Assembly: GCA_023386115.1 (NCBI GenBank)
Contig: JAEWKL010000099.1
Coordinates: 1-11,858 of the forward strand
Direction of reading: 5' to 3'
DNA: 11,858 nucleotides
Source: Pseudomonadota bacterium
GTDB lineage: Bacteria; Pseudomonadota; Alphaproteobacteria; Rhizobiales; Beijerinckiaceae
Part shown: positions 7,017 to 11,858 of the stretch, in pieces
Numbering within the stretch: the stretch's first letter is position 1
Layout of the letters: each line of letters starts with the position of its first letter
Notes under the pieces: model-generated
Seen by the model: the letters and a program-made list of their open reading frames with translations, nothing else
Told to the model about the DNA's origin: nothing
The model's database searches: none
Position numbers and translations under genes: made by a program

Positions 7017-8050
7017 AGCGCAAGGATGCCCTCCGCGCCGCCCTCGGCGCCCGTTCCGCCGACCGCGGGACGGCGCCCGAGTTGCCAGCTGGCAATCCGG
7101 CCGAACCGGCGGAAACACCCCCTGAGGCGCCGCGCCCCCTGGTGCGCTCCGGCGCCGTCGGCGCCATGGGCCGCAGCCTCGGGCGCATCGCCAGCGCGGC
7201 GGCGGAAGCCCGCGCCATGGTGGCCTCCGGCGACCGGGTGGTCGAGCTCGATCCGACCCTGGTCGACAGCTCCTTCGTGCAGGATCGCCTCACCGGCGAT
7301 CCGCAGGAGCACGCCGCCTTCGTCGCGCTGATCCGCGAACGGGGCCAGCAGGTGCCGATCCTGGTGCGACCGCATCCGAGCGCCGAGGGCCGCTACCAGG
7401 TGGCCTACGGCCATCGCCGCTTGCGGGCGGCCCTGGAACTCGGCCGGCCGGTGCGGGCGGTGGTCAAGGCGCTTTCGGACGAGGATCTCGTCGTCGCGCA
7501 GGGGCAGGAGAACTCGGCCCGGGCCGATCTCAGCTACATCGAGCGAGCCCTGTTCGCGATCGCGCTCGAGGATCGCGGCTTCGACCGTGCCACCATCATG
7601 GCGGCGCTCGCGGTCGAGAAGACCCAGCTCTCGCGCCTGATCGGCATCGGCCGGGCGGTGCCCGCGGCAGTCGTGGCAGCAATCGGCCCAGCGCCGAAGG
7701 CCGGGCGGCCGCGCTGGACGGCGCTCGTCGAGGCCCTGGCGCGGGACGGGGCAGGGGAATTGGTAACCCGCATCCTGGCTGCCCCGGATTTTCCGGAGTT
7801 GCCCTCCGACGACCGCTTCGCCCGGCTGCTCTCCGGCCTCACCGCACCGGCGCCGCGGCCGGGCCCGACGCCGGCTGTCTGGACCAATCTCGGCGGCCGA
7901 CCGGTGGTGCGGATCGAGCGCGGCCGCCAGGGCACCCAGCTCACCGTCGACGACACCCTCGAGCCGGACTTCGCCGCCTACCTGATCCAGAGTCTTCCAC
8001 AGCTCTACGCCAGCTTCACCGAGTCGAAAACGCGCGACGAGACCGATTAA
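7013..8050 (+). CDS. repB: Plasmid partition protein RepB (repABC type, ParB)
   Basis: 345-aa ParB-family centromere-binding protein; it binds parS and is moved by the RepA ATPase. The ParB N-terminal domain includes GQQVPILVRP (111-120), the nucleotide-binding box YGHRRLRAA (132-140) and ENSARADLSYIERA (166-179). The helix-turn-helix lies at about 190-212 (DRATIMAALAVEKTQLSRLI). The C-terminal third is probably the dimerisation part. The start overlaps the repA stop (ATGA), so the two are translated together. Codons 23-28 contain a parS-like palindrome, so part of the coding sequence doubles as a possible binding site in a poorly conserved, Pro/Ala-rich linker. It is followed by 195 bp of structured leader before the initiator, not directly by repC. 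Confidence 0.94.
   Translation: MKRKDALRAALGARSADRGTAPELPAGNPAEPAETPPEAPRPLVRSGAVGAMGRSLGRIASAAAEARAMVASGDRVVELDPTLVDSSFVQDRLTGDPQEHAAFVALIRERGQQVPILVRPHPSAEGRYQVAYGHRRLRAALELGRPVRAVVKALSDEDLVVAQGQENSARADLSYIERALFAIALEDRGFDRATIMAALAVEKTQLSRLIGIGRAVPAAVVAAIGPAPKAGRPRWTALVEALARDGAGELVTRILAAPDFPELPSDDRFARLLSGLTAPAPRPGPTPAVWTNLGGRPVVRIERGRQGTQLTVDDTLEPDFAAYLIQSLPQLYASFTESKTRDETD
7081..7096. promoter_or_regulatory. parS-like palindrome 3, inside repB
   Basis: GTTGCCAGCTGGCAAT, matching the repABC consensus GTTNNCNGCNGNNAAC at all fixed positions but the last. It encodes E23-N28 of RepB. The third copy of the GTTGCCA-NN-TGGCAA unit makes chance unlikely. Confidence 0.65.
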
Positions 8051-8082
8051 GGTTCGATCCACGATCGAGCCGGCAGGGCGAA

Positions 8083-8221
8083 GACTCGCCGGTTAAGCAC
8101 AGAGATTCACAGGAATCTGTCGCTCTGCTTCGGGAATCGGCCGGACTCGACTCGGCCGATTCGGGTTTCGCGCGTTAGGACTCCGTCAGACAACAGTCAC
8201 GACGCGTGCCCGCAAGGAGTC
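8083..8221. promoter_or_regulatory. Initiator leader with nine GANTC sites and hairpins
   Basis: GANTC motifs start at 8083, 8104, 8113, 8134, 8144, 8149, 8158, 8179 and 8217, nine in 139 bp where chance gives less than one. They sit in or beside two inverted repeats. The first is AGATTC-ACAG-GAATCT (8103-8118). The second is a perfect 10-bp stem GAATCGGCCG/CGGCCGATTC (8134-8143 and 8153-8162), whose 9-nt loop and first stem base of the right arm carry tandem GACTC. GANTC is the CcrM adenine methylation site of alphaproteobacteria. In repABC plasmids the repB-repC gap encodes an antisense control RNA; one could lie here too, but no convincing promoter for it was recognised. Confidence 0.65.
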
Positions 8222-8245
8222 GCGTCCCCGTGCGGAGCCCTCTTG

Positions 8246-9385
8246 GTGGAGACGACGACCCCGCCGCAATCCGCCCTCGAGCCGGTCGAGGGCGTGCGCG
8301 ACGCCGACCTGATCGAGATCGTCGAGAAGGCGCGCGGCAGCGTCGCCTACAAGGCGACGCTCGCCTTCGTGCGCGCCAGCCAGGCCAAGCGTGACGCGGA
8401 GGCCGAGGCACGCGACAAGCTGGTGGTGCTGAAGGCCGAGGCCGCGGCGGAACGCGCCCGGCTGCCCCGGAACGCCCGCCGTCGCGACATGGTGCGCGAG
8501 GTGATCGAGAACGAGCCGGCGGCGCCGGAGAACATCCAGCACATCCACTCGGTGCTGGCGCTCTGCGGCCTGCCGTATCGCGAGCCGAAGGGCGTCACCA
8601 ACGTCTCGCGGGAATACGGCCGCAACACGCTCGCCATCAATGCCGGCCGGCTGATCAACCCGACCACCGGCGAGATGGAAATGCAGGGGCTGCCCTATGG
8701 CCCCAAGGCGCGCCTTCTCCTGCTGCATCTCTGCACCGAGGCAGTGCGCCAGCGCAGCCCCAAGGTCGAGGTGGCGCAGAGCATGTCGGGCTTCATCCGC
8801 GACATGGGCTTTCCGGTCACCGGCGGCGAGCGCGGCACGCTCAAGCAGTTCAAGGAGCAGCTCAACCGGCTCGCCGCCTGCTCGATGCAGATCGGCCTGT
8901 GGGACGGCACCCGCGCCTCGACCCTCAACGTGCCGCCGTTCCGGCAGATGGATGTGTGGCTGCCGCTGCACAACCATCCGGACCAGGGCCTGCTCTGGTC
9001 CTCCACCATCACCTTCCACCGCGAGTTCTACGACAACCTGATCCAGCACGCCCTGCCGGTCGACATCCGCGCCGCCCGCGCCTTCGCCGGCTCGGCGCGC
9101 AAGCTCGACCTGCTGTTCTGGGTCGGCTACCGGCTCTCGCGCCTGGAGCGGCCTTTGCGCCTGACCTGGGACAACCTCTACAAGCAATTCGGCAGCGAGA
9201 ACGGCTCGATCCGCTCCTTCCGCCAGGAATTCCGCAAGGACGTCGCCCATCTCACCGAAGTGTTTCCCCGCCTGCGCCTGACCCTCGATGATGGAGGGAT
9301 GCAGCTGTTGCCCTCCGATCCGAAGGACCTTCTGGTGCCCCCCAAGGCGGCGCTGGCGAATAAGCGAGCCCGGGCAAGGGCTTGA
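8246..9385 (+). CDS. RPA/RepA_C-family plasmid replication initiator
   Basis: About 379 aa. Resembles the plasmid-encoded RepA (RPA, RepA_C) initiators rather than RepC. The best marks are LPYGPKARLLLLHLCTEAVR (149-168), SMSGFIRDMGFPVTGGERG (179-197) and QFKEQLNRLAACSMQIGLW (201-219), the pattern expected of a DNA-binding initiator core. The N-terminal part (about 18-90) is highly charged and probably helical. It should bind the iterons downstream and recruit the host replisome. GTG at 8246 is chosen because GGAG (8234-8237) lies 8 nt upstream; TTG at 8243 is an alternative giving one more residue. A stronger AAGGAG (8214-8219) instead serves a GTG at 8230 in another frame, a possible 54-codon leader ending at 8394. 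Its position third after repA-repB, where repC is expected, makes the replicon a mosaic. Confidence 0.85.
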   Translation: METTTPPQSALEPVEGVRDADLIEIVEKARGSVAYKATLAFVRASQAKRDAEAEARDKLVVLKAEAAAERARLPRNARRRDMVREVIENEPAAPENIQHIHSVLALCGLPYREPKGVTNVSREYGRNTLAINAGRLINPTTGEMEMQGLPYGPKARLLLLHLCTEAVRQRSPKVEVAQSMSGFIRDMGFPVTGGERGTLKQFKEQLNRLAACSMQIGLWDGTRASTLNVPPFRQMDVWLPLHNHPDQGLLWSSTITFHREFYDNLIQHALPVDIRAARAFAGSARKLDLLFWVGYRLSRLERPLRLTWDNLYKQFGSENGSIRSFRQEFRKDVAHLTEVFPRLRLTLDDGGMQLLPSDPKDLLVPPKAALANKRARARA

Positions 9386-9940
9386 TTCCGCCGACTTCCC
9401 TACGCGGGGAGGGGATGGGTGGCAGGGCGCTGCGTGGACTCACGGGCCCGCGTGTCTTGTTACGGCCCGATATAGGATTGTTTTCTTAATTTCAGTCGCA
9501 CTGCGCGCTCGGGATCCGCGTGTGCCTCCGATGCCGGAGGCGTGCCATGGCCATGGCTTGGTGCACCTCGCGAAACTCCCGCTGCGCTGACGCCACCACG
9601 GCGAGCGGCGACGGTGACCGCGAGTTTCGTGAGAGACACTTAAATGTCCAAGGCCCGGCTATGCCCCCTGTCGCCGCTCAGATGAGGTTGAGTCGAAGAA
9701 GTACAATCCCGAAAAAAAAATCAAACTCAATGAATGCAATATGGTGCGAAACCTCCTCTCCAGACGAGGCCAGGCCTGCCTGGGACCGCGGCAAGGTGTG
9801 GGAGAGGGGGTAGGGGCGACGAAAGATCGTGCGAGGGTGGAGACGATGCCTGCTGCCGCTCTGGCCGTCCCGCTGCCAGCACGATGCTAAGAGATTTACA
9901 CCGAAGCGTCACACCTTCACCCCATCTCTCTCCCACACGG
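9386..9940. other. Non-coding stretch downstream of the initiator gene
   Basis: No reading frame here resembles a protein family or has credible composition. Contents are small structures: hairpin GCCTCCG-ATGC-CGGAGGC (9524-9541), 14-bp palindrome GCCATGGCCATGGC (9544-9557), near-palindrome GACACTTAAATGTC (9635-9648), a nine-A run (9712-9720), and GTGTGGGAGAG (9796-9806) whose complement recurs at 9928-9938. The composition looks like decayed or intergenic plasmid DNA. No clear rho-independent terminator for the initiator gene was found. Confidence 0.6.
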
Positions 9941-9945
9941 GAGAG
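9928..9945. repeat. Short hairpin CTCTCCC-ACAC-GGGAGAG
   Basis: Perfect 7-bp arms and a 4-nt loop. It resembles the small CTCTCCC/GGGAGAG palindromes common between genes in GC-rich alphaproteobacteria. The left arm plus loop is also complementary to 9796-9806, so a larger fold across about 140 bp is possible. A T run follows only 13 nt later, so it is a poor terminator. Confidence 0.5.
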
Positions 9946-10045
9946 TGTATACTGCAATTTTTCTTGCAATTTTGCAGGCTAATGAGATGACTCATTGGCA
10001 AATGTGTTTATATTGATATTTCATATAGTATATCAGCTTTTCCAG
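9946..10045. other. AT-rich segment beside left iteron array (unwinding candidate)
   Basis: About 70% A+T over 9951-10040, the most AT-rich stretch in a GC-rich window. It contains a direct repeat TGCAATTTT (9953-9961 and 9965-9973, 12-bp period), a dyad AATGAG-ATGA-CTCATT (9981-9996) and a dyad TGATAT/ATATCA (10014-10019, 10030-10035). Its place about 70 bp from the first iteron fits a DNA unwinding element. No DnaA box of good quality was found. Confidence 0.5.
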
Positions 10046-10110
10046 CGCACAGATCGAAATTCGAATTCCTTCAAGGCCCATTTCGGCCATCTGACCCGCG
10101 TATTCTCCCT

Positions 10111-10299
10111 GCGCTGAGTTGCCTACGCTCCGCCACCGCCCGGGCCGCCTCCGGACACGCTGAGTCGCCTACGCGCCCACGCACCCGAACGGCCCCCTGA
10201 ATCCAGCACCTTGCCTTTGAGATTCCGCGGTTTTTCCAGCCTCTCGGCCGCGCAGACCTGCCTACGGAACGTGACCGATCTCACGCCGAATTGCCTACG
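10111..10299 (-). repeat. Left iteron array (four 17-bp copies)
   Basis: Four copies of the iteron at 10111-10127, 10157-10173, 10250-10266 and 10283-10299. Read on the minus strand they are CGTAGGCAACTCAGCGC, CGTAGGCGACTCAGCGT, CGTAGGCAGGTCTGCGC and CGTAGGCAATTCGGCGT. CGTAGGC is invariant among them; the third is identical to two copies of the right array. Spacing is looser (46, 93, 33 bp) than in the right array. They are likely initiator binding sites, for replication or for copy-number control by handcuffing. Confidence 0.82.
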
Positions 10300-10351
10300 C
10301 TTCTCCGCGGCCGGGCAGTCCACCGGTAACCCTCTGGACGATGGAAGCCGC

Positions 10352-10755
10352 GAGTCGTGGCAAAGTATTTCCGGGTTCCGACAGCACCGTGGGAGTCGAG
10401 CAAGAGTCCCAGATCGGGACGCCGAATCATCAGCTCTCGTACAGGCGAGTCGGTTCCACGATCTCAAGCCTCGCCTCGACTCTTCCACGGGGAAACGAGT
10501 CCGGCTGTGCTGGGCTTTGTCGGACGAGGACTCGGGCCCCGCGAAACCCCGCCTCGGGGATCGGTCGCCAGGACTCGGGACGGAGTGGGGGAGGGGAGAT
10601 CGTCCCGCTTGGCTGAAACCCGAGGGTGCCAGGCTCCCCTCAGGCCGATCCCCGCGATGGCCGAAACTCGGCGATCGGGCCTTGAGAACCCCTAACTCCT
10701 GATCCCCAAAAGCCTTTTTATGAGAGATTCAGAATCTAGATTCCGAGTCTGAATC
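10352..10755. promoter_or_regulatory. GANTC-dense central origin segment (14 sites)
   Basis: GANTC motifs start at 10352, 10393, 10404, 10424, 10447, 10478, 10497, 10529, 10572, 10726, 10732, 10739, 10745 and 10751, fourteen in 404 bp against one or two expected. All four variants occur. The segment lies between the two oppositely oriented iteron arrays and has no credible gene. The last five sites form a cluster containing the palindrome GAATCTAGATTC (10732-10743) and the dyad GATTCAGA/TCTGAATC (10726-10733, 10748-10755). A stem pairing 10387-10400 with 10475-10490 is also possible. GANTC is the CcrM methyltransferase site, so methylation-controlled origin activity is the natural reading. 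Confidence 0.7.
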
Positions 10756-10800
10756 CGTAGAGCTATATGGGTATTATATGGGGTCGCGAATTTCCGAATG
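10701..10800. other. AT-rich segment beside right iteron array (unwinding candidate)
   Basis: About 58% A+T over 10701-10790 in a strongly GC-rich setting, ending about 25 bp before the first right-hand iteron. It carries a direct repeat TATATGGG at 10764-10771 and 10775-10782, an 11-bp period. AT-rich direct repeats beside iterons are the usual form of a plasmid unwinding element, so this is the favoured melting site. Confidence 0.55.
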
Positions 10801-10825
10801 AGTGCAAGGAGTTAGCCCCCCTTCG

Positions 10826-11008
10826 CGTAGGCAGGTCTGCGCGTCCGCGCAGGCAACTCGGCGCAGGACCGTAGGCAGGTCTGCGCGGAATCGCCGGTCC
10901 GGCGAAGGCGACTCGGCGTGGGCCCGTAGGTTACTCGGCGAAGGCCCCCGATTAACAGCTTGGAAAGCTGTGTGAATCGCGGATGGCCCGGCGTAGGCCA
11001 CTCAGCGC
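10826..11008 (+). repeat. Right iteron array (six 17-bp copies)
   Basis: Copies at 10826-10842, 10848-10864, 10870-10886, 10903-10919, 10925-10941 and 10992-11008. Sequences are CGTAGGCAGGTCTGCGC, CGCAGGCAACTCGGCGC, CGTAGGCAGGTCTGCGC, CGAAGGCGACTCGGCGT, CGTAGGTTACTCGGCGA and CGTAGGCCACTCAGCGC. Start-to-start distances are 22, 22, 33, 22 and 67, close to multiples of 11 bp, so the sites lie on nearly one face of the helix as in iteron origins. Between the last two is a perfect hairpin ACAGCTT-GGA-AAGCTGT (10955-10971). Confidence 0.88.
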
Positions 11009-11362
11009 ACTCCGCACGGCCTCGTGCCACCCCCGGACGGCGCCAAATCGCGCCTCCGGATGCTGCACCGACACCCGTCGCGCCGGGATCGCCGGATTCT
11101 TCATCAGGAAGCCCGTGGAGGCCCGTCGCGCCCCAGGACAGTTGTACGGCACCTGCCGGCCTCGAATCCAGCTCAGCGGCGCTCCTGGCGGCTTGGGCGG
11201 CGTTGTCCAACGGCTGTGCCCGTGCGCAGGCCGCGCCGCGCCTCGGGGCGAACCGCTTGGCGCACCGGGCTTTCCGGCCGGCGCCGGTGCAGCTATCCCC
11301 GCTGCCGTCAACAGGGGCTCGGTTTCAGCAGGCTCTGACGCCCCCTCCGTCCACAGCCCCGA
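11009..11362. other. Intergenic stretch between origin and imuA promoter
   Basis: No gene is supported: frames that stay open on both strands are low-complexity Pro/Ala/Arg-rich sequence without family features. The only repeat noticed is CCCGTCGCGCC twice (about 11076 and 11124). Its role, if any, is unknown. Confidence 0.5.
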
Positions 11363-11368
11363 TTGACA
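11363..11368 (+). promoter_or_regulatory. Putative -35 element of imuA
   Basis: TTGACA, a perfect sigma-70 type -35 hexamer 66 bp before the imuA start. The expected -10 region (about 11385-11392) is A-rich but poorly matching and lies inside the LexA box, so repressor and polymerase would compete. Confidence 0.5.
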
Positions 11369-11381
11369 CTCCCACGAAACC

Positions 11382-11396
11382 GAACAAAACAAGAAC
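11382..11396. promoter_or_regulatory. LexA box (GAAC-N7-GAAC)
   Basis: GAACAAAACAAGAAC, reverse complement of GTTC-N7-GTTC, exactly the direct-repeat LexA operator of alphaproteobacteria. It ends 32 bp before the imuA start and lies directly downstream of the TTGACA hexamer. It marks imuA as SOS-induced. Confidence 0.85.
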
Positions 11397-11428
11397 GAGT
11401 TGTTGTTTCGGTCGGTGATGGGCATGAG

Positions 11429-11858
11429 ATGCGGCAGGCCGAGCGAGAGCGGCAGCTCGCGGCGTTGCGCGAGCGGATCGGTGGGCTGGCGCCCGATGGG
11501 GCGGTCCGGCCGGTCCTTCCGTTCGGTGTGGCAGACCTGGATGCGCATCTGCCGGGCGGGGGCCTGCGCCTCGGCGCGGTGCACGAGGTGCTGGCGGCCG
11601 GACCCGTGGACGGGGAGGGGGCGCTCGCGGCCCTGTTCACCGCCGCGATCCTCGCTCGCCTCCCCGGCCCGGTCCTGTGGTGCCTGGCGAGCCGCGACCT
11701 GTTCGCCCCCGGCCTCGCCGCGGTCGGCCTCCATCCCGACCGGGTGCTCTATGCCGAGACGCGGCGCGAGGCCGAGATCCTGCCCACCATGGAGGAGGGG
11801 TTGCGCCATCGCGGCCTCGCGGCGGTGGTCGGCGAGGTCGCCCGGCTCGGGCTCACCC
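11429..11858 (+). CDS. imuA: ImuA, SOS mutagenesis accessory protein (5' part, runs off the window)
   Basis: The first 143 codons of a RecA-like ImuA protein; the gene continues beyond the right edge. Recognisable parts are VLPFGVADLDAHLPGGGLRL (28-47), GAVHEVLAAGP (48-58), PGPVLWCLASRDLFAPGLAA (79-98) and VGLHPDRVLYAET (99-111), in the order expected for ImuA. With ImuB and DnaE2 (ImuC) it forms the error-prone translesion mutasome of bacteria lacking PolV, acting at damaged replication forks. ATG at 11429 has GGTGAT (11414-11419) 9 nt upstream as Shine-Dalgarno. The gene is led by a LexA box and so should be damage-induced; imuB and dnaE2 are expected just downstream, outside the window. 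ImuABC cassettes on plasmids are known in alphaproteobacteria. Confidence 0.85.
   Translation, partial: MRQAERERQLAALRERIGGLAPDGAVRPVLPFGVADLDAHLPGGGLRLGAVHEVLAAGPVDGEGALAALFTAAILARLPGPVLWCLASRDLFAPGLAAVGLHPDRVLYAETRREAEILPTMEEGLRHRGLAAVVGEVARLGLT

Noticed and set aside
9635..9648. GACACTTAAATGTC near-palindrome considered as an insertion sequence end
   Set aside because: No partner inverted repeat, target duplication or transposase is present in the window.
9288..9982. Open frames of 80-100 codons downstream of the initiator gene
   Set aside because: Several overlapping frames on both strands, no family features, Arg/Pro/Ser-rich composition typical of GC-rich non-coding DNA.
10211..10702. 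A 163-codon plus-strand frame in the central origin
   Set aside because: It overlaps an iteron and the GANTC cluster, has no recognisable domain, and competes with other open frames in the same stretch.
10111..11008. CRISPR array
   Set aside because: The repeats are only 17 bp, diverge among themselves, occur in both orientations and have spacers of 5 bp to tens of bp; they fit iterons instead.
7992..11354. DnaA-box-like strings (TCTTCCACA at about 7994, TCTTCCACG at about 10481, CGTCCACAG at about 11348)
   Set aside because: Each differs from TTATCCACA in at least two positions, the first is inside repB, and they do not cluster.
10952..11809. A 285-codon minus-strand frame opposite imuA
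   Set aside because: It runs antisense through a clear ImuA coding region and its LexA box, and its product is low-complexity without family resemblance.

Overview
The window looks like the replication and partition region of a large plasmid or chromid from a high-GC alphaproteobacterium, most likely Methylobacterium/Methylorubrum or a close relative in the Hyphomicrobiales. This rests on the RepAB pair of the rhizobial repABC type, parS-like 16-bp palindromes, an alphaproteobacterial LexA box (GAAC-N7-GAAC), dense GANTC (CcrM-type) sites, and very GC-rich codons. The species is inferred from family resemblance only.

Left part (1-5501): accessory genes in divergent and convergent orientations. 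They are a PglK-like lipid-linked glycan/polysaccharide ABC exporter (+), a C45-type Ntn-hydrolase (-), a palindromic intergenic repeat, a GcvA-type LysR regulator (-) divergent from an EamA/DMT permease (+), and a PPOX-type flavoprotein (-).

Middle (5502-9385): the replicon core on the + strand. A leader with two parS-like palindromes and other dyads precedes repA (ParA-type ATPase) and repB (ParB-type; ATGA overlap; a third parS-like palindrome inside its 5' end). A 195-bp hairpin-rich leader holding nine GANTC sites follows. Then comes a replication initiator that is not RepC but belongs to the RPA/RepA_C family. The replicon is therefore a mosaic: repABC-style segregation joined to an iteron-type initiator.

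Right part (9386-11428): about 2 kb with no convincing gene, read here as the origin. It has ten copies of a 17-bp iteron (consensus CGTAGGCRACTCGGCGC) in two arrays of opposite orientation (four copies at 10111-10299, six at 10826-11008). Spacing in the right array is 22, 22, 33, 22 and 67 bp, close to multiples of a helical turn. Between the arrays lie fourteen GANTC sites in about 400 bp, and AT-rich unwinding candidates sit beside each array. The end of the window opens an SOS mutagenesis gene, imuA, behind a LexA box.

Working model (inference): RepA/RepB segregate the replicon through the parS-like sites, the RPA-type initiator binds the iterons and melts an AT-rich segment, and CcrM methylation of the two GANTC clusters could couple initiator expression and origin firing to the cell cycle.
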